Shown here: in pieces, positions 32,384 through 43,330 of the stretch
How positions within the stretch are numbered: the first letter of the stretch is position 1
How the letters are laid out: each line of letters begins with the position of its first letter
Assembly: GCA_039654915.1 (NCBI GenBank)
Contig: CM077597.1
Span: forward strand, 76,758,001 to 76,822,000
DNA: 64,000 nucleotides
From: Aquilaria yunnanensis
Taxonomy: Eukaryota > Streptophyta > Magnoliopsida > Malvales > Thymelaeaceae
Direction: 5' to 3'
Made by a program: the position numbers and the translations under genes
Notes under the pieces: model-generated
Database searches by the model: none
Told to the model about the DNA's origin: nothing
Seen by the model: only the letters and a program-made list of their open reading frames with translations

Positions 32384-33975
32384 CTCCAACGGTCATGCAA
32401 ACTCCAGAGGCGGAAGATGAATAAATAAATAAATAAATATGGATTATTTCTAATTCTCAAATAAATACAGAGAAGGATGGGATATTTGCCGGCCCTTTCA
32501 CTGTTTGAGATAAAAGAAATGAAGAAATGATATGGGAGATTTGCTACCTCTTACATTATTAATTAAGATGAGATGTATCAGACATTTGCTGCTTTTTTCC
32601 ACTGTTTCAGATGTGATAATAATGAGACATTTACCACCTTTTTCACTGTTTGAGATGAGATAAATTAAAGATAAATGTCTTACTTGCATATAGTTTGCTT
32701 TTTTGTTAATGCATGTGACAAAAATGCCAACTAAATTTAAGGTTGGGACAATACAAGCCACAATTATTTTTATTTTATTTTTTCCAATTTGACACTAATG
32801 TTGCAGTTTAAGTGTGAACATGCCACCCCAACTAAAGTTTTGAAGCAAATATGTTAGTAATTGTTGAAAGCCTAGCTAACGACAAATGGGTAAAGTAAAA
32901 GGTTTTTTAGATCTTAGGATGATAATATATATGACTTCTCATGAACATTAGGGGCTTTTGGTCATTTACCCTATTCTTTTCTTATATGCCAATTGAAAGA
33001 ACAATAAAATATGAAAATTGAAGAATGTTTGAGAAGGAAAGAAATTGCAGTCTTATAATCTTAAAATCTGATATTTTAAATTAGAATTTTAACACTTAAA
33101 ATCCCATTTTTAAATTTTCTTTCCTTAAATTTATCCAAATGAAGAAATTTTCAATTAAAATTCTAAAATTTCAATTTAAAATGAAATTCCACCTAAAATT
33201 TCTCTATTCAAAAATAGCTTAAATATTTATTACTCTGCTTAACAATTATCTATCAATTTTAGTACATCTGGGCGAGGTCAAAGGCAAAAGTGGATTGGAC
33301 CTGATAACAACCATAATTCTTAACCAAATTAGGAGCCAATTAACTTGTTTAATTTAAGTTAACTTAATACAAAATAACTTATTTTTATTTTTGCATCTTT
33401 TTTGCCTATAACCAATTAGAAAGTCATTATTATGTACATGTTGGTTCTAAAATTTTTAGCAGAATGGTATTTTTAGTCCTAAAACTTTTCAAATTTTACC
33501 AAAGTAGTCCTAAAACTCATCAAGCTATCAAATAAGTCTTAAAATATTAAAACCGTTAACTCTATTAATCCTAACACTTGTGAATCTCCATTTACGTATT
33601 AAAACTGAAAATTTATAAAAATTTAATAATTTTATAAAGCTTTTATTTTTAATAAATTATTATGCTGACATAATATTTGATTTCAAAATAAATTGGTTCC
33701 CAATAAAAAATGTGTAAAAATAAAAATAATTCATTTTTTATTAATTTAACGTAAATTAAAATGAATTTGGCATAAGCTTAATTCTCTCATATCTCTGCGG
33801 GTTGAATTGCCTTTAAACAAATTAATGGCATTTTGTTTCTCTAATAACAAAACATGAATATTTATTAATAGACGTTCACTTAAGTATGCACGAGTGTTTG
33901 CTTCTTCTTGTGAGAGATCCTTGGTCCATTCGTTTGTGGTTTCTCTTATGTTTGCGGCTGGTTGTAGCGTAGTGA
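32384..33975. other. Intergenic sequence without a supportable gene
   Basis: Directly after the stop codon come AATAAATAAATAAATAAATA, which can supply polyadenylation signals for the preceding gene, and three short GAGATAA/ACATTTGC repeats at 32500-32660. The rest is AT-rich, with small-transposon-like phrases (for example TTTTTAGTCCTAAAACTTTT near 33469) but no clear ends. Confidence 0.5.
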
Positions 33976-33983
33976 TGTAGGAG

Positions 33984-36900
33984 TTGCAAAAGCGTTGGAA
34001 AACCCTAGTTCTCATGGAAGAGGAACAAAGTAACTTGAATTTTGATGAGGAGGCTCAACTAGAGGATGGAGTCCCAACGAAGTTCTTCCTAGTTGGCTCG
34101 CTTTGGACTTTCAGCCCATTCAATAAAGAAGCCCTGATGAGTACCATTAAAAAAGGGGTGGATGCTAAAGTTTTGGATGGCAATTGATTAGTATTCGCAT
34201 TCTTATCCATGGGGGATGTTTCTCTAGGGTTTTGGATGATGCACCATGGTTTTTTGACAAGCATATTCTGTTACTCAGAGATAGTGGGGATGAAATCCCT
34301 CAACGGATTGACATATTTCAGACAATGTTTTGGGTTAGTGCTTAAGATCTCCTATTAAACTATACATGGGCATATGTTGCCAGAATGATAAGCGAGCGAG
34401 TAAGGAAGATGGTGCAAGTGGATAGAGGTAAGGATGGGAAAGTGGGGAGCATTTTTCAGAATTTCATAACACGGCCCCTAGTGGGCATGCCCAGGAAACC
34501 TATAGGAACGTGTTCTATACTAGTCATAATTGGTTAATTAATTATATGCACACTAGTTAAAACCTTCGTGCTTCTAGTTCTTTAGCCTACTATACAGTCA
34601 TGCATGAGTTATACTTCGACTTAATTAATAAAATAAGTGATAACATATAGTAAAACATAAGTCATAATCCATAAAATGTTGTCCGAGCCTTTCACATAAA
34701 ACCAACTTCTAAAGCAGTCAAAGCATACAAAAAATATATAGATTTAACTACACATAATCAACCATATGCAAGCATTTGTACCAAAATATAATATGCTCAC
34801 ATCCAAGAGTGACTCTAGAGTTCACAACTCACATGATCATCAGGCAAACTAGTGTACAAACTATACACCAAGCTAAACTACTGAGACCCAAGACTAGCTC
34901 CCACCTTAGATCAAGTTCCAAGTGGCGAGCTCTAAGAATCTTTTCTTGTGCTTCACTTGTCTCTGTTGGACAAATAAACAACTATAGTTAGCACTGTAAT
35001 GTTACAAACAAGTAGCCCATAAACTAGAATCACATTTATTCAAACAAACAATATATCTACTTGTGAATCTAGCTCAACAACCCTTAATGGTTGCCAGACT
35101 CTACAACTCAAATCTGCACAACAAATACTAAGGGAGTGAGAATCAACGATTCTCAGTAAAGGATCCGTTAACCTACAAGAAAAAAACCTAAGTTCCAAGG
35201 AACTCACTACAATATATTGAGCCTACACATAATTCCTCAAGTCCTTAAACTTGCTTAAGTCACTTGTATACTAAGCTTCCAACATGACCCATACTATCAA
35301 CCAATCACACCATTCACAATTTCACACAACTTCTACCTCAAGAAAGCTATGAATAGCATTAATCATACATGAAACATAAATCTCTTACCTCAATTGCACA
35401 AGAATTAGCAAGCATCAAGCTTCATAGGTGAAGATTTCCAAGCTTAAGGTTCCACTAAGGGTTTTCTTAGGTTCTAAAGCAAATACATGGTTCATAGCAC
35501 TAAATTAAAACAATCCAAGCAAAACCCAAGCTCCACAAAGCTTAACAAACAAGAAAACAACATGGGCAAGAGGTAACCTCACAAATCAACCTATGTCCAA
35601 GCATAAAAATGCCCCCAAAAAGTTTCAAACCAAGAAAATAATGCAAAACAAGCAACTCTTTACTTGGGCACCAAGAAAACCTTTAATTTCCACCAAAAGA
35701 TCATGATTTTAAGAATATTTGGACAAGAGATGAAGAGGGGAAGAGAGGGCCGCAAAAATGGTGGAGAAGGGGTTGAGGGAATAGTAACAAAACAACCTCC
35801 CCCTCAAGTTTTAAATAATCCAAGCTTCATTCCTCCAACTTTTTTTAAAATTTACAAATTTCCCCACCTCCAAATAGTAACAAGCCTTTAAACACTTGAC
35901 TAAAACTTGCTTAATTTTGGGTTTATAGTTTTAAAAAATGTGATTTTTACTCCTAAGACTCGTATCAAGCCTCCGAGGTGTAAAATGACTATTTTATCCC
36001 CGAGCAAACCTAATGCCATAAACCACTTGAAACCAACTAACCCTTGAGCAACTTACTTGATTTTGCTAATTAACCTCTAATTAAAATATTTAAGCTTGGG
36101 ATTTATGAGCTTGCTTTTTCCATTAGGAGGGCTATAATATTTAGGGTAGAATTGGGTGTCTACAAGCTACTTCTGCAGGTTTTCTGTGGATGAGCAAATC
36201 TAGGGATGAGTCATTTGTTCATTTTACTTATGAGTGCCTACAGCAATTTTATTTCATCTATAAGAGGCTTGGACATTTTAACAGAGATTGTACGGCTGAG
36301 GTAAAAGTTAAGGCGGCCACACAGCATGGTAAGTGTCTGAAGTCATTACCTCTTAACAGTAGGGCAAAGTATTGGCCTGGTGAGGACGGAAATGGGAAAT
36401 TTGGAGGACAAACTCATCATAGTCTGATTTTAGTATGAAGGTTATGAGTAAATTAAAGGGTTCAAAAACTAGTTAGGTTCGTTAATCGTTGGATCTCCAT
36501 TATGGTTTTATGTTGTAATGGGCTTAACAGAAGGTTTATATGATTTAGGCTTGAAGAGAAGCTGAAAAATGTTAGGACTATCTAGATGAGGTAGGCTCTC
36601 ATCATGCTAAGGGGGACAATATTAAGGTGAATGGACATGATGCACATGATGCTTCAAAGGTGCCTAAGAATTGCAATGAGGACCATTCTCCAAACTTTAA
36701 GATGAGGATTCATTTGAGCTTGGCCAACAAGCTAGGATCTGTTAGCCCTATTGTGCTCATAGGGAATAGATGTGATGAAGCAGGTAGAGCAGGTATAAGG
36801 AGCAGACTAAGATGAGTTACAGGCTATAAAAGACTTGCTCGTGTTGGTAAGGAAGGGTTGGGAATTGATGGATGTGATACCGATAACAACTTGAACGGGG

Positions 36901-39130
36901 GCCAGAAAACAAGTGCATAAGGGAGGACTGTTAGTGCAGGGAAGTGAGCTCAAAAAATGGGGGAGACTATTTCACTATTAGCGGACCCTATAAGCCAGGC
37001 CCACTAAGTGTACAATGAGTTACGTTTTTGTGAGCTACTGTGGATTTAGGGATGGCTGGTTAGTTTACCTGCTTAGGAATCTTATTTGGAAGGATGGGAT
37101 AAGGATGGTTTTCTTTAGAAAACATGGTTGTGATCAGTAAGAATAGAGCATGTCAATCATGAGTGTGGCTTTCAATACATGTTTACAGTAAACAGTAAAG
37201 GTAGATCGGATGGCTTGGCTTTCTTATGAAGCTCAAATGTTAGAGCTTGTTTGTTTACTTACTCCCAAATACACATTGATTTGGTGGTGGAATTAATAGG
37301 GAGAACTAGTAAGTGGCAACTGATAGCTTTTTACGGTAAATCAAATTAAAGAATAAGAGAATAGTCCTAGCTGCTCTTAGATAACTCTGAGACAAGTCTA
37401 ACCTTCTGCAGCTCTATGGAGCGAACTTTAAAGAAATTTTGTATCCCATCAAGAAGTAGGGTGGTAAGGTATGAAAGGACCAATTGATTTAAAATTTCAA
37501 GGAGTGTTTAGATTATTGTGGTCTAAAGGATTTGGGGTTTATTTACGGGGCCTAAATTTATGTGGCCTGGTGTGCGGCATGGTGGTGAAGTGGTTTGGTG
37601 CTAGTTGGATGTGGATGTGGTATCAAAAGGATGGATAAATACATTTCTGGGGGCAACTGTGGTGCACTGACATACATCTTTCTTGGATCATATGGCTCTT
37701 GCTCTTAAGTTATAGAGGCTTACATGGCTAGCCAAGAGAAATTAAATGTTCCGATTTAAGAAAGGTGGGTGTAGTCTGAGGAGTGCTTCAATGTTGTACA
37801 GGTTGCATTGAATAGTGACCCGAAAGGCCAAGTAAGGAGTGGCTTAACGAATAAGTTAGTATAGGTGACAAAGGCCCTACAAAGGTAAAATTAGACATGT
37901 TTGGGCATGTGAAAAATTGTATAAAGAGTCTAGAATAGAAGTTTGAGCAAGTCTTAGCATTGTCATCATCAAGTGAATCTTTTTATCATGGCTAGGAGGT
38001 GTGATAAGCTTTTTTAGAGGCAAAGGTCATGAGTGTCACGGCATCATGAAGGGGATAAAAATACTAAATTCTTTCATCAACACACCACTAGCCATAAGAA
38101 GAAAAATAGGATTTGGAAGATACAGGACAGGCCGGGGCACTAAGTGGAAGTGGATGACAGTATTACAGAGGTAGCTTTGAATTATTTTGATACACTTTTC
38201 ACGTCCTCGACTGGTGGGAGTTTAGATTTTTGCGATTTCCCATCATTCGAGCCCTAATCCCGAAGGTTAAGTCCTCCAAGACCATAGTGTAGTATTGACC
38301 TGTTAGCCTCTATAATGTCATCTCCAAAATTATCTCTAAAATAGTGGTTAATAGGATCAAACCGATTCTTCCAAATATCATGTTTGATGAACAGAGTGCA
38401 TTTATCAAAGGTCAGTTGATCTAGGACAACATTCTAGTCGCATATGAGCTACTTCACAATTTAAGAGGCAGGAGCCAAAGGAAAAATGATTTTTGTGCAC
38501 TGAAACTTGATATGTTGAAAGCTTATGACCAGATGGAGCATAGTTTTGTCAAGCATATGTTACAAAGCTTCAGTTTTCAGAAAAAGCTACTCGGGTTGAT
38601 TATGGACTATATTTCTACTATCACTTATTCTATGTCAACAAATGGGCAGCAATATAGGAATCTAAAGCTGGGCTGTGGGCTTTGATAATGCGACCTACTG
38701 TCACCTTATCTTTTTTATTTTATGTGCAGAAGCCTTATCCTAACTGCCGGACATATCTCAAGCATTCGAAGGAGTAGATGGGGTCCTCAATTATCACATC
38801 TATTTTTTTGCACATAATAGTCAAATCTTTTATAAGGCTAACTTGTAGGAAGGAGATTAATGGCTTAATAAACACCTTTAGGCAATGCATCAATTTCAAC
38901 AAGTGTGGTATATTCGTCAACCCAAACACCGCTAAGACTGTTGCAATTAGTTTTTGTTCATTTTTAAAGTGGGGGAGTGTAAGAATTTGAAGAAATATTT
39001 GGGGCTTCCCATGTGTGTTAGCCAAAAGAGGAATGACACTCTCAGATTTATTAAGAAACATATCTGCAAGCATATGTCTACCTGGCATTTTAAAGCACTG
39101 TTGCGAGCAAGTAATGATGTCTTTCTAAAG
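33984..39130 (+). pseudogene. Decayed L1-type LINE (ORF1, endonuclease, reverse transcriptase)
   Basis: In order: a DUF4283-like N-terminal gag domain (FLVGSLWTFSPFNKEALMST, 34083-34140, then shifted frames to about 34430); an inserted block (34502-36168); a CCHC-type zinc-knuckle region (YECLQQFYFIYKRLGHFNRDC-like, 36229-36292, first Cys partly lost); L1 endonuclease signatures near 37180-37345 (SKGRSDGLAFL, HIDLVVE, WQLIAFYG); and reverse-transcriptase blocks near 38300-38690 (AFIKGQLI, CALKLDMLKAYDQMEHSFV, GLIMDYISTITYSMSTNG) with a trailing SKR-like segment to 39120. Many stops and frameshifts make it inactive. It interrupts no visible host gene. Confidence 0.85.
34502..36168 (-). mobile_element. 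Probable solo LTR or LTR fragment inside the LINE
   Basis: About 1.67 kb splits the LINE ORF1. Its right edge reads GAATTGGGTGTCTACA, i.e. TGTAGACACCCAATTC on the minus strand, a typical plant gypsy LTR start. A stretch near 35138-35170 (AATCAACGATTCTCAGTAAA) is of the kind often seen in gypsy LTRs. The left edge and target-site duplication could not be fixed, so limits are approximate. Parts of 34540-34990 resemble 63430-63950. Confidence 0.45.
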
Positions 39131-39133
39131 GCA

Positions 39134-39915
39134 CTTGCCCATCACCAGGGGCAGAGCTGTTTAGGGATAGGGAGGGGCTGCCCCCCCTCCCCTCTAGATT
39201 TTTCAAAATTATTTATTAGTAGTAATTAATATGATATAAAATTATAAAAGTTTTAAAGATGGGTACTTATTTATAAATTATAAAATTAATTATGGGCTTT
39301 GGTGGATTTTATCCTTTTTAAATGTTTTATGCAAAATCAGAAACTTCAGTGATAAAATTACAAAAAATCCCCTGTGATTTAGTCTAACCTACACTTTGTT
39401 CTTTCTATTTTCAGAAACCTACACTTTACATCCTCATTCCTTTACAGCATCTGATAACAACTTTTGAAATCCTAATTTGAACTTGCTAATATTAATGTTC
39501 CAGAAATTTCAAGATTTTTGATATATTTTTTTTACAGCTAACTGATCATAAAAAAATACTGATATGTATTTATAGGAAGGAAAATACATTTTCAAAAAGA
39601 AAAAAGTGATAATTTATAATGTCTATTAACTACAAAAAAATATTAAAAAGATTGAAATTACTAGAAGATGGCTATCATATAGTTTAATTACAATTTTAGA
39701 AGTTGTTATTAAATAGTGTAAAGGAAATAAAGGGCACAGTGTAGGTTTTCAAAAATAAAAGAAGGTAAATTATAGATTAGAGCAAACCTCAGTGAAGTAA
39801 TTGTAAGTTTTTCAAACTTTAATAGAGTGAATGGCGAACAAACAATACACTCACACTCATGCCTTCGCCCTGCCTCCCCTAGGCACAATTCCTAGCAACG
39901 TCCTTGCCCATCACC
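39134..39915. mobile_element. Small transposon-like insertion between 13-bp direct repeats
   Basis: CTTGCCCATCACC occurs at 39134-39146 and 39903-39915. The interior starts AGGGGCAGAGCTGTTTAGGG, similar to ends of plant hAT-type elements, followed by GC-rich CCCCCCCTCCCC, and contains the MITE at 39350-39815. The right terminus is unclear, so this may be a composite. Confidence 0.4.
39350..39815. mobile_element. MITE-like inverted-repeat element, copy 1
   Basis: The left end (CAAAAAATCCCCTGTGATTT, CCTACACTTTGT, TTACATCC) is mirrored at the right (AGGGCACAGTGTAGG, ATTAGAGCAAACCTCAGTG). Core blocks ATATTAAAAAGATTGAAATT and AAGTTGTTAT are shared with a second copy at about 60965-61375. No coding potential. 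Confidence 0.65.
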
Positions 39916-40040
39916 TTGCTCATCTTGATTTATCTTGTGATGATTTTTCTTTGTGGATGGAGAATTTACTGTCTCAACTTCTCGCAATCGTAGCATCCGG
40001 TCATTTGGTTGAATGAGATTGATACCTAATGCCTTTATAA

Positions 40041-40042
<2 letters not shown>

Positions 40043-40087
<45 letters not shown>
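40043..40087. repeat. (TG)n(TA)n microsatellite
   Basis: A run of GTGTGTGTGTGT followed by about 17 TA pairs. Confidence 0.95.
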
Positions 40088-40090
<3 letters not shown>

Positions 40091-40627
40091 TAAGATGTCT
40101 CAAAACCCAACCCAGATTTTATATTTTAGAATAATACATTTTAGCATAGTCCATTAATCTATCTAAATATTTCCTTTTAATCACATTAAACATAATTTAA
40201 TTTTAGCCTCAAATTTCTGTCACTCTAACAATGTTTTCCCTTGAATTTTTTCCTTTTCCATCTTTCAATCAAGAACTTCCATTTAAAGGAGCCTTTACGA
40301 TCTATTCCTACCTCTTTGATGTCCTCCGGACCAGTTCCCATCTCCAACAGAACTTCTTCTACTAATTGGCATCAATGTCTCGGACATCCTGCACCTTAGA
40401 TTCTTTGTCAAGTTACTTTGATGGGGTAGCGTCCTAGTAAACTTCTTATTAGTAAAAAGTGGCACAATCCTTTAGGTTGGAATTTTTATTTAGCAAATAC
40501 AGGTCTCAATCAAATGAAAATGAAGGTGAAAAAATCTCTACACCCAATCACCAGAAGCTTACACACAGATCCAAACACTTGCAAACAGAGAACAGAACTT
40601 AGAAGAGACAGAGACTTTGTGTTCCTA

Positions 40628-41290
40628 TCAATGGCTGTCTTTCAACCTAATCGATCTTAACCTCCGCTTAGAGTTGTTGATACTAACAGATGCCTGTGGA
40701 GTGGAGAAATCGCTGTAGATGTCCGTGAAGAAGCTGTCAACAATGTCAAGGTAGACTGGGCTTTTGAGCCGAGAATAGTAATGTAGTGCCTCCTCTACAT
40801 CCAATACATGTTCCATGTCTCCAACATCCATCATCTCCAACTCCTTCATCTTTTTCGCCAGGGCATTATTCCCTTGTTTCTTGTTCTGCTTACGTTTTGA
40901 TTCGCCATCAACCGGGCCCAAGCTTCCTGTAATCATTTTCTTTTCCTGTCCTCCTTTTTCATCCACTTCCTCTACCGGACTTTGTTTCAGATTAATCTGT
41001 GTGCAGCCTCCACTGCATGATGCTTGATCCTCCACAGGCGCTTTTGATGGCAGAAAAGCATCAACTTCAGTTCTCATGCTCCCCACGTCGAAGTCCCACT
41101 TGCTGCAGAAATCGTCGTAGAAGTGGTGATCTGTCTGATGCCCTTCTGTTCTGCTACCACTGCAAGTGAAGAGGTTGCAGAGAAGTTGTTTTGGGAGCTG
41201 CTGGTACCTTCTCAAGCAGAATGATCTGAACCTTTGAAGCGTTCTTCTGCAGAGATTCTTACTCTTCTGAATGGAATCTCTGAGCTCCAT
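40628..41290 (-). CDS. Conserved-looking plant protein of unknown function, 220 residues
   Basis: Intact ORF from ATG 41290 to TGA 40628. The frame is open eight codons further but starts there with TTG, so ATG 41290 (MELRDSIQKSKNLCRRTLQR) is chosen. The N-terminus is basic and amphipathic with RRTLQRFRSFCLRRYQQLP (about residues 14-32). The middle is polar with Lys-rich SKRKQNKKQ, and the C-terminus has an ordered-looking block, MDVGDMEHVLDVEEALHYYS then PVYLDIVDSFFTDIYSDF, ending in a basic SKRRLRSIRL tail. No signal peptide or membrane segment. The C-terminal block gives the impression of a conserved plant-specific family, but no family is named with confidence. It is the only clearly intact single-ORF host gene here, about 1.2 kb from the right retrotransposon. 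Expression is unknown. Confidence 0.7.
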   Translation of the reverse strand: MELRDSIQKSKNLCRRTLQRFRSFCLRRYQQLPKQLLCNLFTCSGSRTEGHQTDHHFYDDFCSKWDFDVGSMRTEVDAFLPSKAPVEDQASCSGGCTQINLKQSPVEEVDEKGGQEKKMITGSLGPVDGESKRKQNKKQGNNALAKKMKELEMMDVGDMEHVLDVEEALHYYSRLKSPVYLDIVDSFFTDIYSDFSTPQASVSINNSKRRLRSIRLKDSH

Positions 41291-42452
41291 CTTTCTGTGC
41301 CTCCTGTTGGACAAATGTCAGCCTCTGCAAATATGTTCGTCTAGATGCTTCAACTTCTAATATATGCAGCTGAGAGAAGCAGACAAAGGCAATGGAAGAC
41401 ACAAGGAAAGTTTGTGCTTACTAGGTTCACACTTTCCCTTCTGTTTTTGTTCTCTGTTCATTTTCTCCCATTTTTCTTTCCTATATTTCCCTCAATTTCC
41501 GCTCTAAAAGTAACATTATTCTGACCAATTGTCTAATAAGATCCTAGTAAATTTATTGCCAGGAATAATTTCTTTTGTTCTTTGACAAGAGTATTCGGTA
41601 GTTACAAGATAAGGTATTCAAAAATACATATATACCTTATAATATAACAAGTTACTAAGAATGTTAGATATTTATCAAAAAGAACTTTTTGTTTTTGACT
41701 GCTTTGTTTCATAAAGAACTGCTGCATTGATTAAGATGCAAAGCTAAAGCCTAAAGCAGTTGGTTGGTGAGTTTGTTAATTGGATGTGTATCTGTATTTC
41801 GAATTTGTACTGCTTTACATTTTTCTGGTCATGTAGAGCCATCCCATAGGACCCACAAATGGGGCAATGCCCAGCCCAATTGCTCTCTACCCATAAAATA
41901 AGCTAATTTTCGGTTTTGGATGCCTTTGGGGATCATACTGTTGAATGGATCAAAGCATGTTGAGAAATGAGAAGAAGACATTCTTTATCTTAAAATCAAG
42001 GATGTTAGGATTACAAACTCTTTTTAGAAAAAGAAAAATAAAAGGAAGCTTATCAACTTGTATAGACAAATTGTTATTTGATATATTAAATCTAAATGAA
42101 CATTATAAACAATTTTAGGAATATGGTCACATGTTGTCAGCTCAGTCAGCAAAAGTAAAAGAACATAAAAATCAGTGTCTCATGTTCATCCCTTGTCCGA
42201 TGTCATGAGTGCTATTTTGGTTGTCTTTCAGGATTTCAGATATACACCAGACATATTTTTCTTATAATACAGATACCTTCCTATAACTTGTACATTATAC
42301 AGCTGATTCTGTGTACAAAAGAAAATAATAAATTTTTATGTATTATCTTATTGACACATAAATTTATACCTTCGAGCCACAATGTTTATTAGATTTTTTT
42401 ATCTTTGATTGTCGTTTGGAAGGTTGGCAATGTGAACTTAATTAATTATCAT
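41291..42452. other. Upstream region of the 220-residue gene; no other feature
   Basis: Noncoding, with a possible TATA (minus-strand CATATATTAG) near 41355. Nothing further is supported up to the target-site duplication at 42453. Confidence 0.4.
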
Positions 42453-42457
42453 GCACC
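42453..42457. other. Target-site duplication, left side (GCACC)
   Basis: GCACC directly precedes the TGTTGACACC LTR start and is repeated at 59664-59668 directly after the 3' LTR. Five bases is the normal length for LTR retrotransposons. Confidence 0.9.
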
Positions 42458-42960
42458 TGTTGACACCCAATTTCGTCCGGGTGTTTTAAAATTTTGAAAA
42501 AAAATTTTATTAAAAAAAATTAATTTAAAAAAATATATATTACTATTATTATTAAAAAAAATTTAATTAGTTTAAAATATATTTTTTTTTTGTGAAAATT
42601 TGATTTAAAATGATATATGTGTGAATATGTGTATGTTTGAAATAAAATAAAATTTCATGAAAAAAATGACAAAAAATTAAAAGTTTGAGGTAAAAATGAC
42701 AAAATGGAGAAGTTTCGGAAAAAATTGACAAATTCTAAAAGTTCCAGGAGCATTTGGTAGTTTGTCACATAAAATTTTGAGCCTGCCGACGTTTTTGGCT
42801 CCAATTGACAGAAAACGACAAAATTGTCAAAATCAGAAGCTTCAGGAACTTATCCAGAGGCTGAGAGACGTAAAGGACTAAAATTGTCATTTTACCAATT
42901 TAAAAGATAAGTTTGAAATTTTTTATTAATTTATCCATCAACAGTTCAGCTAAACTTCCT

Positions 42961-42970
42961 CTATAAATAG
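42961..42970 (+). promoter_or_regulatory. LTR promoter TATA box
   Basis: CTATAAATAG at the U3/R boundary, followed by CCCCCCAAATTTTGTGCTGA. Transcription probably starts about 30 bp downstream. Conserved in all LTRs of the window that keep U3; the 3' LTR copy is at 57516. Confidence 0.8.
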
Positions 42971-43139
42971 CCCCCCAAATTTTGTGCTGAACACAGAAAA
43001 AAATACAGAGAAAGCTTAGAGCTCCGTTTTAAAAAATAGAAAAAATTACTTCCTTAGCCCCTGGCTCTCCTTCCTTTCTCCAGAAAATCCCAAAATTTTT
43101 TATTTTGACAGTTCGACCATCTTCTTCCTTCCATTTCCC

Positions 43140-43330
43140 GTGCGTTCTCTCTCTCTCTCCTCTCGTTTTCTCTCTCTTTCTCCTTCCTCTGCCGGCCGTC
43201 GCCTGCCGCCGCTCCGTCCGCGCCGCCGCCACGCCGCCGCTGCGTTCCTCCCTTGCGCCACCCTGCCCTTCCTCTTCCTCCCCTGCGCCGTGCCTGCTCC
43301 TCCCTCCTCCTCCCTCGCGTGTGCTCTGTC
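43140..43330 (+). other. GC-rich, CT-rich island in the right-element LTRs
   Basis: About 190 bp of very high GC (GCCGGCCGTCGCCTGCCGCC and similar) in an otherwise AT-rich LTR, absent from the left LTRs, which have only a short GCGCGCG stretch there. The same block is at 57695-57885. ORFs in several frames on both strands are a result of composition. Confidence 0.7.

Noticed and set aside
34502..36168. Exact LTR with 5-bp target-site duplication inside the LINE
   Set aside because: Only the right edge (TGTCTACA) is convincing; no matching 5-bp repeat was found at the left, so it is kept as approximate only.
38735..39088. 117-codon minus-strand ORF
   Set aside because: Antisense shadow of the LINE reverse-transcriptase remnant.
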